The notes below the pieces were generated by a model, which made no database searches, was not told where the DNA came from, and worked only from the letters and a program-made list of their open reading frames with translations. Position numbers and translations under genes: made by a program. From Sphaeramia orbicularis (lineage: Eukaryota; Chordata; Actinopteri; Kurtiformes; Apogonidae): a stretch of 64,000 bases of DNA. How positions within the stretch are numbered: the first letter of the stretch is position 1; every line of letters begins with the position of its first letter. The DNA lies in contig NC_043957.1 in NCBI RefSeq assembly GCF_902148855.1, positions 14,255,068 through 14,319,067 of the forward strand, read 5' to 3'. Shown here piece after piece: positions 25,001 through 37,595 of the stretch.

Positions 25001-28000
25001 AAACTCCTGATGTCTGGTAGCTCTGATCTGAAACAGGTCCATTTCATCAGGCCACATACCACCTGTGCAGGAGTGTGATAGGACGGCTGCTGTGTGACTC
25101 ACCCTGAGATGAGTAGATGAAGTCCTCTGCGTACTCACCTGTGGACAGAAACACAGTGCTCACTTGTTGATCATATAGTGCTACAAGAACAGAGTCATCC
25201 CTGCCTATCTTCAAGAAGCTCCTGAAGACCCAGCTCTTCCGAGAGCACCTCCTGTCCTAGCACTTTCAAACATTCCATTTTAAATATTCTAATAAGGTTT
25301 TTCCCAGGACAACCACAGATTCTTTCACGATTATCTCTGGACCTGCTGCGGTGGTCCGGCCTCTTCCCTGCCCTCATCATCACCACTCACTTATCCTCAA
25401 CCGCCTCCATGTGTCTCCCCCTACTCCCCCCTTCTCCCCCTCTCCCCCAGTCCCTATCTCTATCGCTCTCTCTTTTTCCCCTTCTCTACTCTCTCTCTTT
25501 AACCCCAACTGGTCAAGGCAGACGGCCATCCTCCAGGAGTCTGGGTCTGCTCGAGGTTTCTGCCTGTTAAAGGGAAGTTTTTCCTCGCCACTGTCACCAG
25601 TCACAAGTGTTTGCTCCAGGAGGATTCTGTTGGGTTTCTGTAGAATTGACTTAGAGTCTGGTTTTGACCAACTCTATATATAAAATGTCAAGAGATAACT
25701 TTTTTGTGATCTGGCGCTATATAAATAAAATTTGATTGATTGAGTGATTTAGTTGGTTTTCCCCTGTAAGTCGCTTTGGAAAAAAGCGTCTGCCAAATGC
25801 GTAAACATAAACATAAACATATAGATTATCTGTCGATAGTATGCATTATGGATGACGGATCATTACCCTGGTCCTCCACGGTGCTCGTCTCCCCCTGCTC
25901 CTCCTCTGAAGAACACACAGGTGTGTTTCCAGGTGCAGGTGCATGGGGGAGGGGTCCTGTGCTCCGCTGCACTCTGTAGGTGGAGCCAGCTGGGGGATGC
26001 GGTGCTCCCATGGCAGAAGGCGGGGGTATTGTAGAACCCTGTGGGAGGAGCCAGATTATGCCAGTGCACTGAACCTTCAGACCATCAGACCATCAAGATC
26101 TCCCAGTGTTTCTGACCGTCAGAGGAGGAAACACTGCCTCTCCTCCGTCGTCCAGCTGGTAGAAGGCCATCGCCGATTCCAGATCAGCTGATTCATCGAC
26201 AGCGTCACCAGGGAAGCCAAATGCACAGTCTTTATTCAGAGCTGCCAAATGGCGACGACTGCGCCTGAAACAAAATTAAGACAGCAGATTAAACATCTAC
26301 AAGGATGAAGCACCATCTGAAAATGTCACCGATGGCAGAGCTCAAGAAAAACTTCTCCTGAACTCAGGTTTAATCTTCTGTCATGGATGAAGATGAGAAG
26401 ATGCAGGTATGTCCATAGTCCCACATCAAACAGTGAACCGGATCCAAACAGACAGAGTCTGGGATGCATCCAGTGTCAGTTTGACCATCACAGTCTTGTT
26501 ATATCTTTACATTGCTCCTGGTGGACATGTCAGACACCACAAGAGAAGACTCACCTAGACCTGAAGGCGTAGTTCTCGTAGTCATGGTAATATCTTCTGC
26601 CAGGGTGGTAGTAGGTCAGCTGAGGACCAATCAGGTGACGGTTCAGGAAACGAGTGGAGCTTCTGACAAGAATCCATCAGAGAGGTAGACATGCCCATAA
26701 ACAGAACCAGACAGAGGTTTTCTTCAGCATCAGTCGGTGTGTTTATTTATTCATTTACTTATCAGGTTCTAAACCTGTATTTCCAAGGTCCAACCACATG
26801 GAAAGAATTTACACACCAACACCAGGACACCTGAATGTACCACACCCTGTGACTAGATTTCACTTAGTGAAACTTGTTTTTCAATGTTATTTTTTAGTTT
26901 TTGTTGATGATAATAAACCCAGAATGTGACTTATTGTTCAAATAGGTTTATTCTTATTGGTCCATTCAACCAGATACTAGTGTGACACTTGACCCCATCC
27001 ACAGGTTGGTCCCACCTGTTGGCTCCATAGCGGGGTGGTCGGGTCGTGGGTGGGTGGTGATGATGGGGGGCGTAGGGGTCATAGGCCATGGCTCCCGGTG
27101 AGGGTGGTGGCGGTGGACGTGGATGACCTGCTGGCTGGAAGCGGGGAGGTAAGACAGAGGGGGCAGGACCTCCATATGAAGAAGATGGAGGAATCAGCAG
27201 CTCCGCCCCCTTCACACCACTGCTGCCACGAGACTTCCTAAAGTAACGATGGCGATGATGACGCGGACCACGCAACTCTGGATCTGAGGAATGGGAGGAG
27301 ACAGTTATCTGGCTACATTAAAGCAGTGTTTTTCAACCTTGAGGTCGCGATCATGTGACCACATGCATTACTATGCTTCAACCTGCCTGGACACAGTCGC
27401 AGTGAGAAAACCAGACCGAACAGAAAATGTAAAAATTTCTTCCCCTGCCTGGCTCCGCTACATCTCCAAGAGAAAAATGTCTCAGTTTTGAATGTCTGGG
27501 GTCACAAGCCAAAAAAGGTTGGGAACCACTGTGTTAAAGGAACTGTGAGATCGTTTCCTTCTGTCATAGTTTCTACTAGGAATGCACCGATTCCTATACG
27601 AGTATCGGGCATCGGCTCAGATACTCAGTGTGTGTACTTGTACTCGTACTCATAAAAGTAATCCGATACAACCGCACCGATACCATGGCCACGTGACATT
27701 CACAGTTCAGTGCAGCAGGTACGCGGCGGTGGAATAATGTGTGGGGAGTGTGAAGAGTGTGGAGATTTTTCAAAAATAAATGACGGTGAAAAAAGTAACG
27801 CTGACTGCAAGTAACGTTAAAGACACAGGCAGATACGGATGGAGCGTTCTGTCCACCCTCTGCGTACATTCCATCCATTTCTTCAGGTGCTGGCGGATGC
27901 GTACCCAGATGAAGAATACCACCGGGAACCGTGGAGGTAGAGGATCTGTTCAAAGAGCAACTGTGTGAGTTGGAGAAAAACTACTGGCATATTTATGACA

Positions 28001-31000
28001 ACTACCCAGGGCTCAGCCAGTTTCCATCCTACTTATAATACTATGGGGGTAAGAAGTGGTGCGGACCGCCGCCAGCGGAAGTGAAGACGAAACTTATCGC
28101 TTATTTATCTTTTCTCTACCTCCTGAAGCAAAGCTTTTAAACCTTACCAGCGAAAACACTGCAACATTAGTATCCACATCAGTGTTACCGCTGTCATCTC
28201 CATGTTTATTATTACTGACTTTCTTCTTCTCAAAAACACTTTACTTTTCTTCGTGGTATTTGTCCAGTATGGTTAATTAAGAGTTGGATTAATTGAGAAA
28301 CGTTCATTCCAACATATTAAATGTCAGTAGCAGCACTTTGTTCCAGTCTGACAAATGACAACGGCAATAAAGCACATTTTCAAAAGGAACTAAGAACTGG
28401 AATGGGATTATTAAGTACTCATATCGGTACTCGGTATCGGCAAGAAGTCAAATGTAAGTACTTGTACTCGGTCTGGAAAAAAGTGAAGAATACCACCATC
28501 AAGATCTCTCTCTCAAGAGTGGTATCTGTGCATCCCTAGTTTCTACATGGTTTGAAAGTACAAATGAAACCATCTAAATGGAGATAATTACAGGTTGGGG
28601 GAAGAATTAAACTCACCAAGGTCACCTTTCCTGGTCGGAGCTGCAACGTTCCAGGCTGGAACTGGATTCACTGGTTTGAGATCAGTTAGGGGAACCAGGT
28701 GTCTGAAAAGAACACACAGGTTTAGGTGAGTCCAGGTGAAGGACTGGACATGAGGCTTCATCAGTCCATCTCATACTTCTCTCCAAGCTCCTCAATAAAC
28801 ACAGTCACGGCCGACGGATGCGTTCCAACCTCCTGGATGAAGGCATTGTAATATTTGCCCTTCGGTTGTAGGCGAACCTGAAACACATCGAACCGCAACA
28901 CGTTAAAACGTGATCCAACTGCCTCGCTGTCCTCTGGGTCAGGAGTCAGAGGTCACTCCTCAGGTCATTTATGCAATGAAGGCTTCAAAGACTATTGACA
29001 GACTAGAGTGAACAGTGAACGGACAGACAACCTGTAAACTCAGAGCTCTGGTTCCACATCAGCTGATCAAAGTTCAGTGCCTTTTATAATCTCAACAAAC
29101 ACATCACACTATTAAAGAAAACTCACAGATTTTATTCAGCACTGACTGTAAAACTTTCAGGTTAAATATGTGAACGAAAGCTCAGAGGTCAAAGGTCAAG
29201 TTCGTCGATACAGTGAATGATAATACTCTATTATTCTATAGTTTGATAAGACACAGAACTCAGTGGAACCAAAAACCCAGAGATTTCTTCATTTCAGGGT
29301 TAAAACACAAACTACAGTCAGAAGCTTATTGCTTACCTGACATTTGTCACCAAGGAAGTACTGCCTTCCAGCAAAAACCATGTAGTCCGTCTTCTGCATC
29401 TCTGGAAAACACGTCAAAAATAAAGAACATAACATGTCTGTACTTGAAAACCCTCGGCCTTCAGTCCACGCCAAAGTTTTTGCACAAACGGGCAGACAGA
29501 TGCACGGATGACAAACTGATGACAATACCCTGCGGCGAGGGCCAAGGGTAAAAAGGATAACATTGGCATTATATAACTGTCGGTGGAAGGTGGTTTTCAT
29601 GAAGGATGCACTGAAAAACATGAACATGTGTCATGTGACCAGGTGGAAACAGATAAGGAGGATTTGAACACTACTGAAAACATGAAAACAATTAAATTTT
29701 TCAGCTTTTAAAGCTTTTATTTGGAAGACACTTCCTGTTACCTTTACAGGTGTCCTGCCATACGTCAAACTCCAGGTTCCTGTAAACATCTCCATCCAGA
29801 GACTTCATCACTTTATAAGGAAGACACAGCCTACAGGAGGGCGGGGCTTCATCAGATACAAGGCGGGGCTTCTCATCTATAGCTCTACCCACCTCTGACT
29901 CCTCCCTGCAGGTATGAACAATCTGTCTGAGGTACAAGATCATCACGATGTCACTGCTCAGGTGAAATAGGATGGGCAATTTACCGTTGACCTTGTTCTT
30001 CAGGCATGTCGTAACCAGCATCCACATCGCTGCACATCGACGGACTGTTTCTATAGCGACGACCTCCGACTCTGAACGCCTCCACTGCCTGACAGAGCTC
30101 TGCCTCCTCCAGGCCAAACACCTGAGTGTAGAGGAGCTCGTACACCAGAGCTACACAGGTGAAACACAGGTGAATCTACATCAGGTAAAACACCTAGGTT
30201 CCAGATTCAGAGCCTTCTCACACCACCACAACAGACCCCTCCTATGCTACAATAAACCCATCCCATGCCACAGACCAGTACGTCTACATCCCTGATCCAC
30301 CTGCTGACCTCCTGGGTCACCATTAACCCACACATGAAAAGGACCCGATCCCCCACCTTGGACCAGGACCTGGATCTGATCCCCTACCCTGGACCAGGAC
30401 CTAATCCCCATTTTTTGGACTCACATTGGCAGAGGGCGGCGGAGGCGGGGTAACTCCTTTGGTAAACAATGTCATAGTGACCGTTGATGGAGCAACACAG
30501 AATTACCTAAGTAACACAGCAGACAGACAGTCAGTATAGACCAGAGGTGTCCCATCCTGGTCCTCGAGGGCTGGTATCCTGCATGTTTCAGATGTGTCCC
30601 TCTTCCAACACACCTGATTCAAATGATAAGCCTATCATCAAGCTCTGCAGAAGCCTGACAACACCCGTCATGTGCTGGAAGAGGGAAATATCTAAAACAT
30701 GCAGGATGCCGGCCCTCGAGGACCAGGATTGGACACCCCTGGTATAGACCAATCACATCACACACAGGTTGCTACAGCCATCTGATTGGTCATTAGGGTT
30801 AAGGGTGAGAATGTGTTAAAAGGGCTCAATGGTGCCAACCAGTGGTGTGAGGCTGAGCTGGGACCTAGTACCAGACCCAGCCCCTAGACCACCACTGGCG
30901 TCAGTGTTTGTGCAGCGCCTGAAGACATCACATAACCCTATGGACCTTGGTCTATCTTGACCTCTGATCCTTTATTTGTGTTTGTTGAGGTTATAAACAT

Positions 31001-32939
31001 GTCCATCTGTTTCTCACCTTGTCCACGTAGTCATCCTCTGAGATCACTGTGGCTTGTTTCCCTGGGTAACGGTAGATCACAAAGCACCGCCTACACACAG
31101 GAAATACACACATATACACATAGGTGTTAATGGTCAGTGTGTTTGCTCTCTGATTGGCTGAGTAAACACCCGTTTCTGTCCTCACCTGAAGAGCTGAGAC
31201 AGAGCTTTGATCTCCACCTGACCCACGGTCTCCTGAGAATAGAGTAATATGCACACCTGAATGTGCATCTAATCACACCAAGCATGCATCTGGACACGTC
31301 TGACCACACAGCTAAACAAACCGAACACACCTGTATGCACCAAACATGCACCTGACACACCTGCCTGTCAGCTGTTGTGTACTGAAGGGTCAGAGGTCAC
31401 AGCTTACCTTGGGGTCTTCCAGACGCTCCAGGTACTTCTCAAATGAACCTTCAACAAACTGTAACACAAACAGGCAGTGGTTTGAGTGACTCATTTAGAG
31501 CTTTTTTTGTGAAGGGTACAATGCTCAGGTTAGTGTCACTGGGTTCTTCTTCACTTCTAGACCTAATGGACTTTGGGTCCAAGGTCACCTGTAAACCTAA
31601 GGCATGGAGAAGATGACCAGACCTGAGTCTGAACACTGCACATGCAGTGATCAATTACTCAAGCAGGTACTCCAGGTGGAAATGGGTCTGAGACTTGGAA
31701 AACCAGAACCAGAAGTGATCACAGCTAAGGTCCCACCCACCTGAACCACATATCCTTGACTCACCGGCTCAAAGTTGCATCTGTTGGCTCTCATAAAGTT
31801 GGCACAGTCCTGGCGGATCTTCTGGTGGTGGTTCTGAGACGAGTACAACTGCACACAACACGCGATAAACAGAATTTAACAAAGACCAAGTCCACATCCA
31901 CAGACCAGCAGCTAATCAGACCCAGGGGCAGGTTCTGACTCTGGGACCAGGGTCTTTTTTTTTTTTTTTTTAAACTCACTTAGAACTGTTCTTTGAGTCT
32001 AATTGGTTCTAGACCTGATCAGACCAGATTCACAACCCCTGGACATGCCTGACTCCAGTTCACCTGCCCTGACCTCATGATCCACCTGAAGATTTGATCA
32101 GTGGTGCCAACTGATTTCTGCCAGTCCCTGATCGACCCTGCCTGTCTCTCATGGTCTCTGCCGATCTCCATCAGTCTCTACAGTCTCCTGATGAACCCTG
32201 CCAGTCTCTGTTGGTTCCTGCTGGTCTCGGCCTGTCTGTATCAGTCTCTGCCAGTCTGTGTCATTCTGGATCTGGGTCTGGTTTTGGGATCAGTGGATGT
32301 GTTCAATGTTCTGATGAAAAAATTGAAGGAAACTCTGCTTTTCTGATACTCAGAACCAGAGTCAGATTTTTCAACTCAATTTCCTAATCTCCTAAATGAC
32401 CTGAATGGTCAATAACCATGTGTTGTCGTCGTCATCCGGGGTCGAGTTCAGATAAAAAAAAAAAAAAAGTTTATAAACTTTTCTATTGTTGAAACATTAA
32501 AACAGTTAAGAGCATCCAATAAATTAATATTGTTACCACTACCCACAGTTATCATTAGGAAGAACTATTGTTATGATGATGATTTTTATTACGATTATTA
32601 TTATTAATAATCACAATGTTGTAGTTTTTATTTCTAAAACATGAAGGATTATAAATCTGAGGTCACGTGATGTAGCCACTGATTAGTCAGTCACGCCCTT
32701 TGTCAATATTGATAATAATCGATGCTTACGGCTCAGAATGAAATGAACCCCGTTCTGGTATCAGCTGCATCACTCTGACCTCGGCTAAAACGGGGGGTCC
32801 GGTTTGGTCCGTTTCTCACCTGCTCTGACACGGCTCGGAAGAGACTGGACGCGTCACGGGCCACCATCTTCCGGTACAGGCCGAGACTGCACAGGTACTC
32901 GTCCATATTCACGAAGTACTTCTTCAGGCCTTTCTGCAT
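22036..32939 (-). CDS. alg13: ALG13-type OTU/Tudor protein without glycosyltransferase domain, 24 coding exons, 915 aa
   Basis: Exons: 32939-32820, 31848-31765, 31458-31408, 31232-31186, 31090-31018, 30506-30425, 30150-29985, 29926-29742, 29401-29337, 28877-28777, 28702-28617, 27283-27016, 26662-26555, 26264-26117, 26038-25867, 25138-25103, 25027-24972, 24841-24812, 24725-24614, 24015-23896, 23818-23778, 23050-22942, 22866-22762, 22418-22036. All phases agree (2748 nt). Residues 12-150 form an OTU domain: [22 protein letters not shown], and GHYDIVY with the catalytic-type His at 135. The usual OTU Cys is Ser32. A Tudor-like region (about 275-340: [24 protein letters not shown]) follows, then a long Tyr/Pro-rich tail with [19 protein letters not shown]. 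The Tudor and tail match ALG13 better than OTUD4. ALG13 normally pairs with ALG14 in ER dolichol-PP-GlcNAc2 synthesis, but no GT28-type exon is visible upstream. An in-frame ATG at 33032 could extend the N-terminus. Confidence 0.9.
23296..23716. mobile_element. Foldback MITE with arms of about 145 bp
   Basis: TTAAAGGTGCGGGAGACTTT opens the element and its near-complement closes it, with TTAA at each end. The arms, through TCATCAGATCTG, AGTATCACGAATCTGTAAG and the TTTCAAAGTGCCATCCA block, are almost identical when inverted. About 110 bases separate them. It lies in an alg13-type intron and has no coding capacity. Confidence 0.85.
24174..24217. repeat. Perfect 20-bp hairpin with 4-base loop
   Basis: TTGTTCTGTCCAAGTTACTC, loop CACT, then the exact reverse complement. 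It sits in an alg13-type intron, about 160 bases upstream of the exon at 24015. Confidence 0.9.
25190..25745 (+). mobile_element. L2-type LINE 3' end with GATT tail
   Basis: The first bases encode a LINE C-terminus-like [21 protein letters not shown]-rich 3' UTR follows, then TGTTGGGTTTCTGTAGAATT and GGCGCTATATAAATAAAATT with a (GATT)n tail. It lies in an alg13-type intron, sense to + and antisense to the gene. Confidence 0.75.
25755..25822 (+). mobile_element. SINE 3' tail fragment
   Basis: GTAAGTCGCTTTGGAAAAAA, then GCGTCTGCCAAATGCG, is the conserved tail of a common fish SINE group. An (ACATAA)n tail follows. No tRNA-like head precedes it; the LINE tail abuts instead. Confidence 0.6.
27324..27531. 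mobile_element. hAT-type MITE, 208 bp
   Basis: CAGTGTTTTTCAACC at the left and GGTTGGGAACCACTG at the right form hAT-type inverted ends. The 8-base flanks CATTAAAG and TGTTAAAG agree at 6 of 8 positions, a decayed target duplication. Located in an alg13-type intron. Confidence 0.75.
27577..28538. mobile_element. hAT-type non-autonomous element, 962 bp
   Basis: Ends TAGGAATGCAC and GTGCATCCCTA are inverted partners with one mismatch. The flanks GTTTCTAC (27569-27576 and 28539-28546) form a perfect 8-base target duplication. No intact transposase is seen inside. Confidence 0.8.
30542..30741. mobile_element. hAT-type MITE, 200 bp, perfect 8-bp target duplication
   Basis: Left end CAGAGGTGTCCCATCCTGG and right end CCAGGATTGGACACCCCTG pair as inverted repeats extending through CCTCGAGGGC. 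GTATAGAC occurs directly on both sides (30534-30541 and 30742-30749). It lies in an alg13-type intron. Confidence 0.85.
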
Positions 32940-33220
32940 CCTGAGGCCGCAAATATACCACAACAGAACCGGGACGGCACCGGGGACGAACCCGGACAGA
33001 ATACAACAAGACACAGCTTCACGCGGCAACACGAGCCCCGTTGGCTACAGGTGTCATTACTCAGGTGTGATTAACGTGTAAGACCTCTGCTGCCTTCATG
33101 GACCCACCGATAATTAGAAAAAGTGTCTTCACAAGTTCAGCTGTCAAATAGGCTGTAAATCAAAATTACAAACAAAACAAACAATATACACAGCTCAGTC
33201 ATTTAGATTGTTAGTCGACA

Positions 33221-33315
33221 TCTTTAGAGTCTGGTTTCCACCAACTCGATATGTAAAGTGTCATGAGATAACCTTTGTTATGATTTGGCGCTATGTAAAT
33301 AAAATTTGATTTTTG
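33221..33315 (+). mobile_element. L2-type LINE 3' tail
   Basis: TTTAGAGTCTGGTTTCCACC, TGTCATGAGATAACCTTTGT and GGCGCTATGTAAATAAAATT match the other tail copies in the window. It is located 5' of the alg13-type gene. Confidence 0.7.
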
Positions 33316-34160
33316 AATTTGAACCTAGTGATAATTCTATTCACCATCAAAAAAATTTTTTTAATTGATTTTGTATTTTGCTCATTTTCTCAGTTGGCAA
33401 TGTTTTTTTGTTTGTTTTATTATTTTACAACATTTTATCATCATAATAGTTTTGAACATGAAATGAGTTTAAAACCACTAATAGCATTGTTTTCACAAGA
33501 TTGCTTTCTTGGTTTTTTTTTTGTTTCTGTTTTTTTAAGTCTTTTAATTATGTTTACTTACTTTATCTCGTCTTCATCTTGTTGCGATTGGTAGATACGT
33601 TGACAGAAAATTAAATTAATGGATAGTTCTCAGATGCATTAAAACTTAAGTCTGTCTGGAATATGTGAGGAGTTTAAAGTGCAGATATTTGTGTTAAAAC
33701 ATGTTGTTAAAACATGTTGTTAACGTGTTCTTTTATTGGAAGCGACGAGTCTGGATTCAGATCGGTCTCAAAGTTGACAAAATTTATTTAGATTACAAAT
33801 AAGGTGGACACTCAGCGCTGAGAACTCAAAGACAATGAGTCCCGAACATTACATGAGATTTCAATTTATTCACCCTATGGGCAGGCTCACCCGTATTAAC
33901 GGGTTGGTCTTTAACTTAGCGTTATCTAAAAAGATCAAACAGATGTGGGGCCTTAACTCTAAGTAAACTTATGCCAACAATCAGTTAACACAATCACCTA
34001 TGTGTGTGAATGTGTTTGTTCAGACGTGTAGCTAGAAGAAGAACAGAACCTAATTAACTCTTGTTTAGACAGATGGTTCCTATCTAAAGAAGGTTATCCT
34101 AGTGATAACATACTTAAACTTCAACTCAACAGAGTAATACATTAATCCTGGTCACAAAGA
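33316..34160. other. AT-rich intergenic DNA, nothing assigned
   Basis: No exon of the alg13-type gene or another gene was recognised, including any glycosyltransferase exon. The stretch is probably old repeat sequence that I cannot classify. Confidence 0.45.
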
Positions 34161-34168
34161 ACTCACTA

Positions 34169-34718
34169 CAGGGTGGGGAGGCAAAATTTACAATATTTTG
34201 AGGTAGGGATTGAAAGACAGTGTATGACCAATTAGTTTATTGAAAGTCATGAGAATTTATTTGCCACAAGAAAATTTACATAATAGAAAATGTTTTTATT
34301 CTATGTGTCCTCCTTCTTTCTCAATAACTGCCTTCACACGCTTCCTGAAACTTGCGCAAGTGTTCCTCAAATATTCGGGTGACAACTTCTCCCATTCTTC
34401 TTTAATAGTATCTTCCAGACTTTCTTGTAATAGTTTTGCTCATAGTCATTCTCTTCTTTACATTATAAACAGTCTTTATGGACACTCCAACTATTTTTGA
34501 AATCTCCTTTGGTGTGACGAGTACATTCAGCAAATCACACACTCTTTGACGTTTGCTTTCCTGATTACTCATATGGGCAAAAGTTTCTGAAAAGGTATGG
34601 ATAATAGTGTTAGGTATGATTATGACATCAGTATATGTTTGGTTTCAAAACAATTGACGTAGTGCCTGCTGAGAAAAAACAACAAAATGTTCATTGTAAA
34701 TTTTGCTTCCCCACCCTG
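34169..34718 (-). mobile_element. Deleted mariner-type element with intact ends, 550 bp
   Basis: CAGGGTGGGGAGGCAAAATT and its near-inverse AATTTTGCTTCCCCACCCTG lie between TA dinucleotides. On -, 34575-34440 reads like a transposase helix-turn-helix start (MSNQESKRQRVCDLLNV, then VTPKEISKIVGVSIKTVYN). The catalytic part is missing, so it cannot move by itself. Confidence 0.8.
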
Positions 34719-35204
34719 TATTAACATTACTGAAGTAAAACAGATTAAAACAAAAGAATCCCATGTTAAAACAATAACTACTTAATACTGAAACAATTCA
34801 TCATAAAACTTCAGTATCTAAAGTAAAATACATTTCAATGTGATGTGATACATGTCATACTGGTCTCACATCTTCACACTCAGAAAACACGTTTCAATTT
34901 TGACTTGCAACATTTCATTTGACAAATGGATGAAAATTCATGGCGTGGCAGAGACTCAATAAGATGTTGAGGAAATGAGGGACAATGAGACACAAGAGAG
35001 TCTGGACATGGACCACATAGTCCTCGTTCTGGTCTTTCTGTCCACACTGACCTCTGGATGGATGATGATGATGATGATGGACAGAGCTGGAAATTCATCT
35101 GTGGTGAAGATCAGAGGTTAAAACCAATATTAACAGGACACCTGAGTTTAGACACAACAAGTCTAAATGAACTGTGTAGTTCATTCTCGTACATCCAGGT
35201 CTGA

Positions 35205-35465
35205 GTCTGTGTCCAGGTCTGGGTCTAGGTCTACGTGTGAGTCTTGGTCTGGGTCCAAGTCTGTGTCCAGGTCTGGGTCTGGGTGTGAGTCTGTGTCCAG
35301 GTCTGGGTCCAGGTCCAGTCTGTGTCAGTGTCCTGGTCCTACTCCTGGTCATGGTTCTGGCCCAGTTCTGTGTCCCAGTCCAGGTCCAGACTATGTTTGA
35401 GTCCAGTTCCAGGTCTGGGTCTGGGTCTGGGTCCGGGTCCGGGTCCAGGTCCAGGTCCAGGTCCT
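35205..35465 (+). repeat. GGTCTG/GGTCCA hexamer-based minisatellite
   Basis: Repeats of GTCTGGGTCCAGGTCTGTGTC with 6-12 base periodicity. They create long artefactual Ser/Arg- or Asp/Pro-rich ORFs in all frames. Confidence 0.9.
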
Positions 35466-35918
35466 CCTGATCCATGTCTGAATCTCCTCATTTTCATTTC
35501 ACATGAATCTGATCTTTTACTTTTGTTTTTTATATTTTATTTTATTTATTTATTTATTTTACTTTTTTATTGTCATATTTTTCTGTTTTTTTGTAAATTC
35601 TCTATACATAAAAGTTCCTCAGGATGAACATGATGATGATGGTGATGGTGATGGTTGTTCTAATGACAATGAAGCACAAACATGAGTTAATTTGTTAAAT
35701 GTGGATTTAAATCCATGAAAACAATCTGGACTAATTCAGACTGGATTCAGATCTCTAGTCTGGCATTACACCTGGACTAGACGCAGACCTGGTCCAGTCT
35801 GGACTCGTTCAGCCCAGACTTTCATGTAAAACTCATGTTTGAAAACTTGTCTGGGCTGGAACCAGATGGAAATTAGCAGAATTTTTTTTTTAACTGATCC
35901 TGTTCATTTATTATTAAA

Positions 35919-35954
<36 letters not shown>

Positions 35955-35957
35955 AAT
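35919..35957. repeat. (AAAG)n microsatellite
   Basis: About nine AAAG/GAAA units. Confidence 0.9.
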
Positions 35958-36099
35958 ATTGAATTCACTCACCAATGAAAAAAATTAAAAAATAAAAAAA
36001 AAACCCGAAAATGAAGCAGAAAAAATAAGAGGTCGGACGAAGACCAGGACCAAATCAAGGATGGGGTCGTAGGTTCTGGACTCAGTTCAGTTCATTTTT

Positions 36100-37433
36100 T
36101 AGTTGTTCCTTTGATGAAAATGCACCATATTCTTTATAGAACAGTCTAGAGCTCCAACAGCAGAAGGTGCTGCTGCTTTTGGTCTTTTGTCACCGAAGGA
36201 GAGCAGCAGTGCGTCAAAGAAGGATTTGAGACGCTTAAAGAATGAAGATATATCAGATGGAGAACAATTAAATAAAACAGTAGTGAAAGTTATAATGCAA
36301 TCAGCAATGGAGTTAATACCAAAAAGTGTGGGAGGTAGAAGGAGAAAATGTACCATGGTGGGATGAAAACTGCAGACAAGCAATTAAAAAGAGGAACAGG
36401 GCATTCAGGACAAACTGATTCAGTACAAAAAAAAAAAGATCACAGGCAGACGTAAGGAGGATTATCAGATCGACTAAACGCACATATTGGAGGTAGTATT
36501 GTGACACAATAGGGAGAGAAACTCTGCTGTCAGACTTATGGGGAATGATTAGGAAGATGAATGGAATTAGGAGTAATTTAATAATACCTGTGTTAATTAG
36601 TGTTGACAGAACAGCAATCAGTAATAGAGAAAAAGCAGAACTTCTGGAAGAGACAATAGTCAAAATACACAGTTTGGAAAATGTTACAATAGAAGCTGGA
36701 CAGTGCAGGACAACATTGGTTGGTGGTTTCAGTCTTTTGATGTGGAAAAAGCATACAATATGTTGTGGAAAGAAGGATTGCTTATCAAACTTAATAAATT
36801 AGGGATCGGCGGCAAATGATATAACTGGGTGCTTAATTTTCTTTTTGGAAGAACCTAAGAGGTAAGGGCTGGATGTAGATATTTTTGCCAAACAATTGCT
36901 CAAAACAGAAACTGTACATAAATATTCCATGGCAGGAATATTGGGGTTTAGTGGAAAGATCATGACATTGAAAGATTTGTTGGATGTGGAAGAAGGTTGG
37001 GCAGGAACCGCAGAGAAGAGACAGTGATTACTGGTCTCAAAATAGGTCATACTGGACTCAACAGCACGCTTCAAAAATAAGGAGGCGTCAAACCGGGATA
37101 TGTATCCAATGTGGTGTCTCTGAAACTGTTCAACATGTGTTGCTAGACTGTTGGGCCTATGAGGAGAGGCAAACATTTCTTGAAAAATTAAAATTAATTT
37201 TGACAATTGGTAACATACTGGGAGATGCAGAAAGGACAGGGGCTAATGAAGTAATTAGGTTCCTGAAGGACACAGGGTTAATAGAGAGAATTTAATGTAT
37301 TTATTGATTTTGTTGTTAGGTATGTATGAGGGGATGTGTGTGTGTGTGTGTGTGTGTGTGCATAAATTTGTCTATTTTAGTTATATCATTATCATTTTAT
37401 TATTATTATCAGTATTCTTATTTACTTCTTATC

Positions 37434-37490
<57 letters not shown>

Positions 37491-37595
37491 GTCCCTCCTA
37501 ATCTACTGTACCACACTCCAGTCCGGTAGTTGGCGGTAATGCGTATGTTAAGTCGAGTGCCGACCGCCAATCAAAACCAAAGAAGAAGAGGCAGC
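36100..37595 (+). mobile_element. I/Nimb-type LINE, degraded, with 3' end next to aars2
   Basis: On +, a frame near 36355-36800 has VPWW-like, WGMIRKMNGIRSN and AISNREKAELLEETIVKIHS pieces of a LINE ORF2. The 36984-37295 frame has HASKIRRRQTGICIQCGVSE, then TVQHVLLDCWAYEERQ, the C-terminal Cys/His knuckle. The 3' end holds a (GT)n run, (TATC)n at 37434-37490, and CCGGTAGTTGGCGGTAATGC with an AAGAAGAAGAG end, as I recall for fish I-type elements. Several stops show it is dead. Clade call is moderate. Confidence 0.65.

Noticed and set aside
29985-29992. Alternative donor at 29991-29990 for alg13-type exon 7
   Set aside because: Using it would put the next exon out of frame with early stops. 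The gtaaat donor at 29984 keeps phase.
33600-34160. Possible LTR-type remnant upstream of the alg13-type gene
   Set aside because: No paired end repeats, primer site or coding motif were visible, so no element was called.
35095-35475. Asp/Pro- or Ser/Arg-rich ORFs in all frames
   Set aside because: They are products of a hexamer-based minisatellite.
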